The notes beneath the pieces are model-generated. The model saw only the letters and a program-made list of their open reading frames with translations, was not told where the DNA came from and made no database searches. From Streptomyces sp. TLI_235 (GTDB taxonomy: Bacteria > Actinomycetota > Actinomycetes > Streptomycetales > Streptomycetaceae): a stretch of 64,000 nucleotides of DNA. Every line of letters begins with the position of its first letter. Position 1 is the stretch's first letter. Location of the stretch: positions 248,001 through 312,000 of the forward strand of contig NSGV01000003.1 in NCBI GenBank assembly GCA_002300355.1, read 5' to 3'. The position numbers were made by a program, and so were the translations under genes. Below, piece by piece: positions 54,081 through 63,689 of the stretch.

Positions 54081-57000
54081 GAGTTCTTCCTCGCAGGCCT
54101 GGTGCCGGCCGTGGCGTCCGATGACTCGGCCGACTGCGGCGGGCGGGGTCCGATGAGGTCCACGGCCGGGGATGTGGCGTCGTCGGGGGGAACGGGAGAG
54201 GCGTCGGCGGCCAGGCTGGTGCCGATCTGCTGGGCGAGGCCGTCGGCGAGAGCCGCCAGGGTGGGGTGGGCCGAGACGAAGTCGCCGGCGAGTCTGACGC
54301 CGAGCGAGTCCTCCAAGCGGGTGCGCAGTTCGATGCGGAGCAGGGAGTCGAACCCGAGTGCCTTCAGCGGGGTCTGCGGATCCAGGGTGCTGGCCCCGAG
54401 CCGGAGGACGGTGCGGATGTGTTCGGCCAGGAAGTCCTCGAGGATCGTGCGGCGGGCGAAGCCGGGTTGTGCGGCCTGCAGCTCGCCTCGGATGTCGCGC
54501 GCGGCGTCCCGGGCGACCGTCTGCGCGGGGATGTCGGGCGCTTCGGGCGCGAGGAGGGCGAACAGCGAGGACCGTCGGCCGGCCGGGGGAATCCAGCTGT
54601 CCGGCGGGCCGGGGATGACGCCGGTGCGTACGCGGCCGTGGGTCAGGAGCGCCGCGAGGGCCGTGAGCCCCTCGGCGGTGGGGATGGTCCGGTAGCCGCG
54701 GGTCGCGAAGCCGGTGGCGACCCCGGTTTCGCCCCAGGGCCCCCAGTTCACGGCCAACGTGGGCAGGTCCCGGGCGGTGCGCCAGGTGGCGAACGCGTCG
54801 AGCCACGCGTTGGCGGCCGAGTAGGCGCCCTGGCCCGGATTGCCGAACAGGGAAGCCATGGAGGAGTACAGGACGAACCAGTCCAGCGGCAGCGAGGTGG
54901 TGGCCTGGTGCAGTCGCCAGGCACCGGTGGCCTTGGGATGCCAGACGCGTTCGAGCTGGTCGTCGGTGATGTTGGACACCGCGGCGTCGTCGAGGACCAT
55001 CGCGGCGTGGATGACGCCGCGCAGTGTCCCGCCGTCGGCGGTGGCTTCGGCCACCAGCTGCTCGGCGACGCCGGGCTGGGCGATGTCACCGAGCACGACG
55101 CTGACGCGGGTTCCCAGTTCGCGCAGCCCGGCGAGGACCCGTTCGGTGTCGGCCGAGGGCGGTGTGCGTCCGTTGAGAACGAGGTGGGCGGCGCCCTGGT
55201 CTGCCAGCCAGCGGGCCGTGGCGAGGCCGACGCCGCGCAGTCCTCCGGTGACGAGGTAGGCGCCGTCCGCTCGCACGGGTGAGGGCGCTTCGCGCAGGAC
55301 GGCAGTGGTGCTGCCTGCGCCGGGTATGGTCAGGACCAGTTTGCCGATGTGCCCGGCGCCGGCCATGAGGCGAAAGGCGTCGGAGGCGTGCGCGAGCGGA
55401 TGGGTCCGGCAGGGCAGCGGGGTGAGGGTGCCCCGGTCGAATTCCGCCAGGACCTCGCGCATCACCTCGGCGAAGGTGTCCGCGCGGGTGTGCTGGAGCT
55501 CGACGAGGTCGACCGTGCTCATGGTGATGTTGTGCCGTAGCAGTCCGAGACCCAGCGGGGTGTCGGCGAGAATGTCGCGTACCCCCAGCTCGACGAATCT
55601 GCCGAAGGGTCGCAGCGTTTCCAGTCCGGCCCTGATGGCTCGTCCGGAGAGGGAGTTGAGGACCACGTCGACCCCCTCTCCCCCGGTGACGGCGCGGGTC
55701 TGCTCGGCGAAGTCCAGCGAGCGGGAGTCCATGATGTGCCGGATGCCCATGGCGCGCAGGTGTTGGCGCTTGTCCTCGCTGCCTGCGGTGGCGAACACCT
55801 CGGCGCCCAGGCGCCGCGCGACCGCGATCGCGGCCAGCCCGGTCCCGCCGGTGGCGCTGTGGATCAGGACGCGCTCACCGCTGGTGAGCCCGGCGACGTG
55901 GCGCAGTGCGTACCAGGCGGTGAGGTAGGCGATGGGCAGCCCTGCGGCCGTCTGGGCGGGCAGGCCCGCCGGGATGGGGGCGACAGCGGCCGCAGGCACG
56001 GTGGCGAAGGTGGTGAACAGGCCGCCTCGCACGTCGACGACGAGGACGCTGTCGCCGGCGCACAGATGCCTGACGCCCGGTCCGACGGCGGTGATCACGC
56101 CGGTGGCCTCGAAGCCGATGCGGTAGCCCGCTTGGTCGTCGGTCGCCAGCATGCCCATGGCGGTGAGCACGTCGCGGAAGTTCACGCCCGCGGCGTGAAG
56201 GCGCAGTTCGACCTCACCGGGGCCGGGGGCGCGTCGCGGTGTGGCGGTCAGGCGCAGGGCGCCGAGGTCGCCGAGCCGCTCCGCGTGGAGCTGGAAGCGG
56301 TCGGTGCCGTAGTGCACGGTGCGGGTGACGGCGGTGACGCGTTCGGTTTCGGACAGGGGGGTGTAGGCCAGCCGGGCGATGTGGCGGGCGTCACCGCGCA
56401 GGGCGATCTCGTCCTCAGGGGGGTCGGTGAGGAGTTCGGCCGCGAGCCGGTGCAGGTCGACGTCGGCGCGGTCGGCGTCGATGAGGGTCGCTCGCAGCTC
56501 CGGGTGTTCGTGTGTCAGCACGCGCACGAGTCCGCGCACGGTGCTCTGGGCGGGGTCGGCGGGTTGTCCCGGCTGCGGATCGTGGGCGGATCGGGTGACG
56601 GCGAACAGGCGTGTGGGCGTGTTGTGCGCGATCGCGCTCTGGGCGGCGGCGAGCAGGCGGCGGGTGCGGCGCAGTGCGATCGCGCCGGTGTCGTCCTCGG
56701 GCGCGGGCGGTGCGCACAGCAGGACCACGGCGCGCGGTGTGGGCGAGGAGTCCCAGTGCCGGGTGATGGTCTGCTTGAGCTGCGGGAGGGTGGCGGTGTC
56801 GGCGGGGAGGTCGAGGACGTCGGTGCGTGCCCCGGCGAGGTCGAGGGCGTCCGCCAGTGTCCGGGCGGATCCGTCCGCTTCGCCGATGACGAGCCAGGAT
56901 CCCGGGTCGGCGGGTTCGGGGCGCTCTTGGCGCGGCACGGGCTGCCATCGGGTTTCGAGGAACCACCGGTCGACGGTTTCGTCGGCCCTGCGGCCGTGGC

Positions 57001-60000
57001 GTATGAAACGCAGTGCGTCGATCTCGACGAGGGGATGTCCCGCCTCGTCCAACAGCCGCACGTCTGCGACGATGCTGTCGGCGGCGGTGTGGGTGAGCCG
57101 GGCGTGCGCGTAGCGGGCGTCCTCGGGGGCTTTGAGGATCCGCACGGCCCGCACATGGACGGGCAGCACCAGGCCGTGGCCTGATTCGTGGACCAGGCCG
57201 GCGACGACGAGCTGGGCACACAGGTCCAGGAGGACCGGGTGGATCCGTAGGCCGTGAGGGGCGCTCTGTGCCGCGGCCGGCAGTGTCACGCGGGCCCAGA
57301 AGCTGTCGCCCTGGGCGGAACTGCGCAGTTCGGTGATGCCGCCGAAGGCCGGGCCGTGTTCCAGGCCTCTTGCGCGCAGGCTCGCGTAGAGGGCGTGCGG
57401 ATCCAGGACGACGTGGTGGCCGGCGGACAGTGCGTCCACGGAGAGCGCCGGTTTCCGGGGGGACGGGTCGATGCGGCGTAGATCGGCGGTCGCCTGCCGT
57501 ACCCAGGCTCCGTCCGTGTCCTGACCGAAGATCTCGCAGTCGGCGCGGTCGGTGCCGGTGAGGGTGACGGTCGTTGCGACGGGCGTGTGCGCGTCGAGGT
57601 GCAGCATCTCGCGGAAGTGGATGTCGGTCGCTTCGATGCCGTGCGCGGCGCCGGGCAGGACCTCGCCGGCGGCGGTCAGGGCCAGGGCGCAGTAGGCGGC
57701 GCCGGGCAGGACCGGCTGGCCGTGGACGCGGTGGTCGGCCATCCAGGGCAGGACGTCGGTGCCGGCGTCGGCGTGCCAGGTGTGGCGCGGTTGGTCGCCG
57801 GGCACGTCCGTGTGTGTTCCCGGCAGGGCGGCGGGTGCGCGTTCGGCGTGCTGGGAGGCCGCTCGGGGCGGGGCGAGGTCCGTCCAGTGGGGTCGGCGGT
57901 CGAAGGTGAGCGCGGGTACGTCGGTCAGGTGGCCGTCGGCGTAGAGGCGGGACCAGTCGACGCTGACCCCCGCGCAGTGCAGGGCGGCGAGCTGGGTGCG
58001 GAAGGTGGCGCGTTCGTCTTCCCTCTTGCGCAGTGTCGGCAGGATCACGGGCTCGTGGAGCAGGCCGGTCAGGCTTCCGGCGAGGGAGTGGGTGACGACG
58101 GGTTGCGGCGAGATCTCCAGGTACACCTGGTGGCGGTCGGCGGCGGCCGCGGCCGCGGCGGCGTGGAAGCGCACGGGTCGGCGCAGGTTGGCGCACCAGT
58201 AGGCGGCGTCGAAGAGGGGGGTGGCGCGGGGGTTGTCGAGGACGGTGGTGTAGAAGGGGATGGCCGGTTGGCCGGGGGTGAGCCCGGCGAGGGCGGTGGC
58301 GAGGTCGGCGAGCAGCGGGTCGACCTGGGGGCAGTGCGAGGCGACGTCGACGTCGATCATGCGTGTCACGATTCCGCGGGCCCGCCAGGTGGCGGTCAGG
58401 TCCCGGATGGTGGCGACGGCGCCGGCGACGACGGTCGAGTCGGGCGCGGCGACGACGGCCACGGACACCGTGTCGGCGCCGATGGCGGCGAGTTCGTTCT
58501 CGACGGTCGTACTGTCGAGGCCGACGCTCGCCATGGCGCCGGCTCCGGCGATGCGGGTGAGGAGGGCGGATCGTCGGCAGATGACGCGCACGCCGTCGGC
58601 CAGGGTGAGTGCTCCGGCGGTGACTGCGGCCGCGACCTCGCCCATGGAATGGCCGATGACGGCGGCCGGCTCGACCCCGTGGTCGCGCCAGGTGGAGGCC
58701 AGGGCGACCTGCAGGGCGAACAGCGCGGGTTGCACGCGGCCGCAGCCGCTGATGTGTTCGCGGTCGCGGACGGCTCGCAGAACGGAGAACCCGGTTTCGG
58801 CGGTGATCAGCGCGTCGGCCTCGGCCAGGGCCTCGGCGAAGGCCGGGTCGTTGTTGAGCAGGTCGTGTCCCATGCCCTGCCACTGCGAGCCCTGACCGGA
58901 GAACACCCAGACGGGGCGACGGCTGACGCCCGCGCCGACGTGGCCGCGTACGACGCCGGGGTGGGCTTGTCCGGCTTCGAAGGAACGCAGGGCGCGGGTC
59001 AGTTGGACGTGGGAGCCGCCCACCACCCCGAGCCTGCCGTGGCCTGGGGAGTGACGCAGGGCGAGGGTGTGGGCGATGTCGTGCAGGGGCGCGGCGGCTC
59101 CCTCGGTCTCCAGCCAGTGGGCCAGGCGTGCGGCGGCGGCGGGTAGTGCGTCCGGGGAGCCGGCGGCCAGGAGGAGGACGTGGGGCGGGGTGGTCTGCTT
59201 CTGCTGTGGCGCCGCGTCGACGGGGACGGCGTCCGCGGTGGTGGCGGTGCCGGTGGTGGCGGTGCCGGTGGTGGCGGTGCCGGTGGTGGCGGTGCCGGTG
59301 GTGGGAGCGCCGGGGAGGACGGCAGTGCGGGTGTGTGCGGGGGCCTGTTCGAGGATCACGTGGGCGTTGGTCCCGGAGAAGCCGAAGGAGGAGACGGCGG
59401 CCAGTCGCGAGGCCGTCAGGGTGGGCCAGGCGGCCAGGTCGGTGGGGACGAACAGGCGGGTGCCCCGGGCGTTGATGGCCGGGTTCCAGCGGGTGAAGTT
59501 CAGGTTGGGCGGGACGAGCCCGCGCTGAAGGCAGAGCACCGCCTTGATCAGGCCGATGACTCCGGCCGCCGGTTCCAGGTGGCCCACGTTCGTCTTCACC
59601 GAACCCAGCGCGCAGCGCCCCTGTCCCACGCCGTAGACCGCGGCCAGGCTGGAGAACTCGATGGGGTCGCCGACGGGTGTGCCGGTGCCGTGCGTCTCCA
59701 CCAGGCCCACTTCGCGCGGGTCGGTTCCGGCTCGGGCGAGGGCCTGACGGTACAGGGCCTGTTGGGCTTCGGCGGAGGGCGCGGCCAGGACGTCGGAGCG
59801 GCCGTCCTGGTTGACGGCCGAACCGCGGATCAGGGCCAGGATGCGGTCGTGGTCCCGCAGCGCGTCTTCCAGACGTTTGAGGACGACGACGCCACAGCCC
59901 TCGCCGCGTACGAAGCCGTCGGCGCCGGTGTCGAAGGTCCGGCAGCGGCCGGTGGGTGAGAGCATCCCCATGCGGGCGAAGGACATCGTCGTTCTCGCGC

Positions 60001-60631
60001 CGAGCATGAGGGTGACACCGCCGGCCAGCGCGAGATCGCATTCGTCGTTGCGCAGAGCCTGACAGGCCAGGTGGACCGCCACGAGCGAGGACGAGCACGC
60101 GGTGTCCAGTGCGACACAGGGGCCCTGCAGGCCCAGCAGGTAGGAGATGCGCCCTGGGGCGACGCAGTGCCCGTTGGTCAGGATCGCGCCCTCGAGTTCA
60201 CGGGGTTGGCCGGCGAGGGACTCCATGTAGTCGGTGTAGCTCAGGCCCGAGAACAGTCCCGTGGAGGTTCCCGCCAGTCGCTCCGGGGGGAGTCCGGCGT
60301 GTTCGAGTGCCTCCCACGTCACTTCCAGGAGCAGCCGGTGCTGGGGGTCCAGAACGTCGGCCTCCTTGCCCGAGACCCCGAAGAAGTCGGCGTCGAAACC
60401 GGCGACGTCGCGAAGGTAACCTCCCCACCGCGGTATCTGCCCGGCGGCGCCGGCCGGAGCCGGGGCGATCTGCCCGGCGCGGGTGATCGGCGGTTCGCCG
60501 ACCGCGTCCTGGCCGGCCTCGAGCAGCCGCCACAGCGCGGCGGGCGAGTCGATGTCGCGGGGAAGGCGGCATCCCATGCCGACGACGGCGATGTGGGTGT
60601 CAGCGGCTCTCGGGTTGTCTGTGTGGCCCAT
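54077..60631 (-). CDS. Highly reducing type I polyketide synthase (KS-AT-DH-ER-KR-ACP)
   Basis: The 2,184-aa single-module enzyme starts at ATG 60631 with AGGAG upstream. KS: VALDTACSSSLVAVH near residue 177, HGTGT near 313, KTNVGH after it. AT: GHSMGEVAAAV near 659, with VASH near 761 at the site that is YASH (methylmalonyl) or HAFH (malonyl) in typical ATs, so the extender unit is not predictable. DH: DHRVHGQPVLPG near 965 and LLDLCAQ near 1132. ER: HSATGGTGLAA near 1594. KR: GGLRGVG near 1795, an LDD motif (B type) and Tyr in GAYSAANAW near 1939. ACP: GFDSLL near 2095. All sites look intact. Domain order is that of iterative or MAS-like synthases. There is no thioesterase. Confidence 0.95.
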   Translation of the reverse strand: MGHTDNPRAADTHIAVVGMGCRLPRDIDSPAALWRLLEAGQDAVGEPPITRAGQIAPAPAGAAGQIPRWGGYLRDVAGFDADFFGVSGKEADVLDPQHRLLLEVTWEALEHAGLPPERLAGTSTGLFSGLSYTDYMESLAGQPRELEGAILTNGHCVAPGRISYLLGLQGPCVALDTACSSSLVAVHLACQALRNDECDLALAGGVTLMLGARTTMSFARMGMLSPTGRCRTFDTGADGFVRGEGCGVVVLKRLEDALRDHDRILALIRGSAVNQDGRSDVLAAPSAEAQQALYRQALARAGTDPREVGLVETHGTGTPVGDPIEFSSLAAVYGVGQGRCALGSVKTNVGHLEPAAGVIGLIKAVLCLQRGLVPPNLNFTRWNPAINARGTRLFVPTDLAAWPTLTASRLAAVSSFGFSGTNAHVILEQAPAHTRTAVLPGAPTTGTATTGTATTGTATTGTATTADAVPVDAAPQQKQTTPPHVLLLAAGSPDALPAAAARLAHWLETEGAAAPLHDIAHTLALRHSPGHGRLGVVGGSHVQLTRALRSFEAGQAHPGVVRGHVGAGVSRRPVWVFSGQGSQWQGMGHDLLNNDPAFAEALAEADALITAETGFSVLRAVRDREHISGCGRVQPALFALQVALASTWRDHGVEPAAVIGHSMGEVAAAVTAGALTLADGVRVICRRSALLTRIAGAGAMASVGLDSTTVENELAAIGADTVSVAVVAAPDSTVVAGAVATIRDLTATWRARGIVTRMIDVDVASHCPQVDPLLADLATALAGLTPGQPAIPFYTTVLDNPRATPLFDAAYWCANLRRPVRFHAAAAAAAADRHQVYLEISPQPVVTHSLAGSLTGLLHEPVILPTLRKREDERATFRTQLAALHCAGVSVDWSRLYADGHLTDVPALTFDRRPHWTDLAPPRAASQHAERAPAALPGTHTDVPGDQPRHTWHADAGTDVLPWMADHRVHGQPVLPGAAYCALALTAAGEVLPGAAHGIEATDIHFREMLHLDAHTPVATTVTLTGTDRADCEIFGQDTDGAWVRQATADLRRIDPSPRKPALSVDALSAGHHVVLDPHALYASLRARGLEHGPAFGGITELRSSAQGDSFWARVTLPAAAQSAPHGLRIHPVLLDLCAQLVVAGLVHESGHGLVLPVHVRAVRILKAPEDARYAHARLTHTAADSIVADVRLLDEAGHPLVEIDALRFIRHGRRADETVDRWFLETRWQPVPRQERPEPADPGSWLVIGEADGSARTLADALDLAGARTDVLDLPADTATLPQLKQTITRHWDSSPTPRAVVLLCAPPAPEDDTGAIALRRTRRLLAAAQSAIAHNTPTRLFAVTRSAHDPQPGQPADPAQSTVRGLVRVLTHEHPELRATLIDADRADVDLHRLAAELLTDPPEDEIALRGDARHIARLAYTPLSETERVTAVTRTVHYGTDRFQLHAERLGDLGALRLTATPRRAPGPGEVELRLHAAGVNFRDVLTAMGMLATDDQAGYRIGFEATGVITAVGPGVRHLCAGDSVLVVDVRGGLFTTFATVPAAAVAPIPAGLPAQTAAGLPIAYLTAWYALRHVAGLTSGERVLIHSATGGTGLAAIAVARRLGAEVFATAGSEDKRQHLRAMGIRHIMDSRSLDFAEQTRAVTGGEGVDVVLNSLSGRAIRAGLETLRPFGRFVELGVRDILADTPLGLGLLRHNITMSTVDLVELQHTRADTFAEVMREVLAEFDRGTLTPLPCRTHPLAHASDAFRLMAGAGHIGKLVLTIPGAGSTTAVLREAPSPVRADGAYLVTGGLRGVGLATARWLADQGAAHLVLNGRTPPSADTERVLAGLRELGTRVSVVLGDIAQPGVAEQLVAEATADGGTLRGVIHAAMVLDDAAVSNITDDQLERVWHPKATGAWRLHQATTSLPLDWFVLYSSMASLFGNPGQGAYSAANAWLDAFATWRTARDLPTLAVNWGPWGETGVATGFATRGYRTIPTAEGLTALAALLTHGRVRTGVIPGPPDSWIPPAGRRSSLFALLAPEAPDIPAQTVARDAARDIRGELQAAQPGFARRTILEDFLAEHIRTVLRLGASTLDPQTPLKALGFDSLLRIELRTRLEDSLGVRLAGDFVSAHPTLAALADGLAQQIGTSLAADASPVPPDDATSPAVDLIGPRPPQSAESSDATAGTRPARKNS
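59236..59305 (-). repeat. 15-bp tandem repeat in KS-AT linker
   Basis: The unit GGTGGTGGCGGTGCC repeats about 4.6 times and encodes TGTAT-like pentapeptides in the linker between KS and AT. The length of 15 keeps the frame, so copy number could vary by slippage without damage to the enzyme. Confidence 0.85.
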
Positions 60632-60708
60632 CACGGGGTCTCCTATGCGTGTGCACGAACGGGCGGGGGGCGCTCGCCGTTCGGCGGCGCGGTTGGCGGC
60701 GGCCGGGG

Positions 60709-62109
60709 TCAGTCGGCGTCCGAACTGCCGAGCAGGATCGCGCTCTTGACACCTCCGATCTGGTAGTTGCAGGTCAGTGCGTAGTCGAAGTCCAGGCGCC
60801 GGGTGTGGATGCCGGGGACGGGATCGAAGCGGATGTTGTCGGCCGGCTCCTCGCAGTTCGCGGTGGGGCACACCTCGCCCCGCTCCAGCATCAGCAGGGT
60901 CAGGGCGACGCCCAGCGCGCCCGCCGGGGCGCCGTTGTGGCCGAAGCAGGCTTCCTGGGAGGTCATCAGGAGGCCTTCGACGGCGTCGCCGTAGAGCTGC
61001 TGGACCGCGTTCGTCTCGAAGGCGGTCACGACGACGTCGCCGTCGCTGCCGCCGTGGATGTAGGGGACCTGGCCGATGTCCCACCGGTCGCCGAGGCACT
61101 TGCGGATGGCGGCGACCAGTGATGCGCCGCTCTCGTCGCTCGCCAGTGGATTGGACAGGCCGTCACGGGTCATGCCGTGCGACAGAATCTGGCCGTAGGT
61201 GTAGGCCCCGCGGCGCTCGGCGCGGTCGCGGCTCTCCAGCACCAGGGTCGCCGATCCCTCCCCGTGGTTGACGCAGTCGGCCCGCCGGTCGTAGGGCCGC
61301 ATGACCCGGTCGAAGGACGGGAGGAGCTCGGGCATGCCGTCGACCCGGATGGAGTCGTAGGCGCGCTGGGCGCCGTGCAGCAGGCGTTGGACGTTCTGGA
61401 TCACGTCCACGCCGAAGACGTCGACGCCGGTGATGACGGCGAGGTCGATGTCGCCGGCGGCGATCATGCGGCGGGCGTTGCCGATCTGGACGGCGGAGGA
61501 GGCGCAGCCGCATGAAACGGTGAAGCAGGGGCCGGTCGTGCGCAACAGCGCCCCCTGGACCAGTGCCACGTCGGAGGGGGTGAGTCCCTGCTGGGCCCTG
61601 ACGAACAGTTCCATCGCCTGGTGCGGGGTGGTGGTGCGCGCGTCGGCGTGCAGGACTTCGAGGTAGCTGGAGATGTTGGCGTCGATGCCCCCGCGTCCGA
61701 CGAGGACCGCGGCGTCGGTGAGGTCGCCGTCCCGGATGCTCAGCTGGGCGTCCGCGCAGGCTTCCGCGAGGGAGACCAGTCCGTAGCGGTGGGCGTTGGT
61801 GTAGTGCCGGGAGAAGATGCCCGGCAGTTCGGGCAGGCGCTCCGCGAACGCCGTCTCCGGTAGATCGACGGAGCCGTAGTAGACGCCGTGGTGCTTCAGG
61901 CAGGAGCGGCCGTTGGCGGCCACGTCCCAGACCTCGCCCGCGGTGAACAGCGGATGCTCTTCGCCCGGCAGGCAGAACCCCATGCCGGTGACCACGGTGT
62001 CCGTGCCTCGTGGGCGCCTGCCGGCGGGCCCGCTCACGACGCGCGGCCAGGGGTGCGGGGCGGACGCTCGTTCCGTACTCGTGCAGGAAGGTTGCTGATC
62101 ACTGTTCAC
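60709..62109 (-). CDS. Stand-alone beta-ketoacyl synthase with unusual active site
   Basis: The 466-aa protein is assigned GTG 62109 (VNSDQQPS); the first 45 residues are unstructured. The KS fold then begins with VVTGMGFCLPGEEHPLFTAG. The nucleophile lies in VSCGCASSAVQIG near residue 200. The first His is in YIHGGSDGDVV near 351, where HGTGT is usual, and the second in CFGHNGAPAGALG near 388. The conserved Lys before that GH is replaced by a Gln-Glu pair. This could be an initiating or chain-modifying KS partner rather than a normal condensing enzyme. It sits 77 bp before the PKS and after the DUF5988 gene. Confidence 0.85.
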   Translation of the reverse strand: MNSDQQPSCTSTERASAPHPWPRVVSGPAGRRPRGTDTVVTGMGFCLPGEEHPLFTAGEVWDVAANGRSCLKHHGVYYGSVDLPETAFAERLPELPGIFSRHYTNAHRYGLVSLAEACADAQLSIRDGDLTDAAVLVGRGGIDANISSYLEVLHADARTTTPHQAMELFVRAQQGLTPSDVALVQGALLRTTGPCFTVSCGCASSAVQIGNARRMIAAGDIDLAVITGVDVFGVDVIQNVQRLLHGAQRAYDSIRVDGMPELLPSFDRVMRPYDRRADCVNHGEGSATLVLESRDRAERRGAYTYGQILSHGMTRDGLSNPLASDESGASLVAAIRKCLGDRWDIGQVPYIHGGSDGDVVVTAFETNAVQQLYGDAVEGLLMTSQEACFGHNGAPAGALGVALTLLMLERGEVCPTANCEEPADNIRFDPVPGIHTRRLDFDYALTCNYQIGGVKSAILLGSSDAD

Positions 62110-62213
62110 CTCGGGGTGTGGGGATGGGGTGATGCGGGACGGTGCCGCGTTGGTGTGCGGTTCCTGGGCCCGGTGTCTGTGTCGGCGGCCGGGAGAGGCG
62201 GTGACGGGCGCTG

Positions 62214-62432
62214 CTACTCGGCTATGGCGGTCCGGTACGACCACCGGTAGACGGGCAGCAGCGCGTCCCCGACGTCTTTGAAGCCCTGCGTGAACTCGAA
62301 GTGCTCGTAGCCGTTCCCGCGGGGGATTTTCAACCGATCTTCAATGGCCCCGGATTCCACTTCGCGAATCTCAGGAATGTCACTAGGGCCTCCGCTGAGG
62401 AAGACGAGCAGGCGATGGGACGTGACACTCAC
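62214..62432 (-). CDS. DUF5988 family protein
   Basis: The 72-aa protein starts at GTG 62432. It has LLVFLSGGPSDIPEIREV, then the signature LKIPRGNGYEHFEFTQ, and ends in YRWSYRTAIAE. DUF5988 proteins are small and recur in actinomycete polyketide clusters, often as the first gene. Their role is unknown, and a chaperone or partner role for the PKS is a guess. It is the first gene of the operon, 104 bp before the KS. Confidence 0.85.
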   Translation of the reverse strand: MSVTSHRLLVFLSGGPSDIPEIREVESGAIEDRLKIPRGNGYEHFEFTQGFKDVGDALLPVYRWSYRTAIAE

Positions 62433-63052
62433 CTCACCAATTCAAGACACTCTGAATTCTTCAGGAGAGTCAGGCCATGTACTGATCGCATACGCCCCAA
62501 GTACCCGCCTTGAAGATGACTAACCCAGGAGACCTACGGCGCGCGAGGTGAACCAGGGGGCGCGCGCCACCGCAGGCCGCCACAGGCCACAGGGAGGTGG
62601 CACACCGGTAAGCCGTGATTCCTATCACGGGCAACCCTAAATCGCCGGAGGGAACAAATGTGAAAACTTCGGCATGCTCGCGCCGAATCTCCATGCGGCA
62701 CGCATAACAGCAGGTCACGGCGGTGTTCAGACTGACGTCCGCGCACGCCCTCCCCCGCCGAAGACGCGCCTCGGGAAATTCCCGTATGGATCCCGGGAAC
62801 CCGTCGACGCGCGGCCGGGCGGGCACCCGAATCGCGCTCAGCAAAAATGGCCAGAGGCAAGCTCTCTCGTCATCAAGGATTCCACCGGGCGAGGTACCGA
62901 AGAGCTTGCGCGCCCCTCAAGAGATCCGACGCTCCACCCTTTTACAAATAACCCATTGCCACTCGGACGTGTCCGAACCTACCGTGAGGAAAACGACTCG
63001 CCGGCTTGACCGAAACGGTCTTGTATGGCGTTTCAGAGAAATGAGGGATCCC
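62433..63052. promoter_or_regulatory. Divergent promoter region of PKS operon and IPT gene
   Basis: No gene is recognisable in these 620 bp, which are less GC-rich than the surroundings (for example around 62455-62480 and 62935-62955). They should hold the promoters for the PKS operon (leftward) and the IPT gene (rightward). I see no certain operator. Confidence 0.45.
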
Positions 63053-63556
63053 ATGTCGTCGCCGATTCTCCTCGCCATCGTCCCCTCGCAGGGGCCGACG
63101 ACCGGGGGCACACCCGTGCTCCTGCTCGGCACGGGACTGACCGAAGCCACGGCGGTCCTGTTCGACAGCACCCCCGCCACGAACTTCACCGTCAACTTCG
63201 ACGGCGCCATCACGGCCGTCGCCCCGCCCGGAACCGGGACCGTCCAGGTCACGGTGGTCACCGGCAGCGGCACCAGCAACAGCCTCAGCTACGCCTACCA
63301 GCCACCGGCCCCGCCGGTCATCCTCGCGCTCGTGCCGCCGGTCGGCCCGGCCACGGGCGGCCTGCCCGTCCTCATCGTCGGCCACGGCCTGGCCGACGCG
63401 ACGTCGGTCCTGTTCGACAGCACCCCCGCCGCGAACTTCACCTCGTTGGGCGACGGCGCCGTCCTGGCCGTCGCCCCGCCCGGAACCGGGACCGTCCAGA
63501 TCACGGTGACCACGGCCGCCGGCACCAGCAACGGCGCCTCCTACACCTACCTGTAG
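63053..63556 (+). CDS. Two-repeat IPT/TIG domain protein
   Basis: The 167-aa protein starts at ATG 63053 with GAGGGA 6 nt upstream. It consists of two near-identical IPT/TIG immunoglobulin-like repeats of about 80 residues, each with PPVGPATGGLPVLIVG- or PSQGPTTGGTPVLLLG-like starts, TSVLFDSTPAANF, and VAPPGTGTVQ. There is no clear signal peptide before the first repeat. Such proteins are common in streptomycetes, with 1 to 4 repeats, and their role is unknown, perhaps at the surface or in protein binding. It is divergent from the PKS operon. Confidence 0.85.
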   Translation: MSSPILLAIVPSQGPTTGGTPVLLLGTGLTEATAVLFDSTPATNFTVNFDGAITAVAPPGTGTVQVTVVTGSGTSNSLSYAYQPPAPPVILALVPPVGPATGGLPVLIVGHGLADATSVLFDSTPAANFTSLGDGAVLAVAPPGTGTVQITVTTAAGTSNGASYTYL

Positions 63557-63689
63557 GACAGCGACCGCCGGAGAGTGCGGGGCATGATCCGGCGGCATGA
63601 GAACAGCGAGCTACGACAGCAGACCGGCTGCCGGAGCTCACCGCTGGTCGGACGCGGGCGCGGGCGAGTGCCGTCCACGCCGTTCCCGG

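Noticed and set aside
59220..59310. CRISPR-like short repeats
   Set aside because: The 15-bp units are directly adjacent without spacers and encode an in-frame protein linker.
56415..60098. A minus-strand frame of over 1,200 codons
   Set aside because: It is the shifted-frame shadow of the PKS gene, composed mainly of Arg and Pro.
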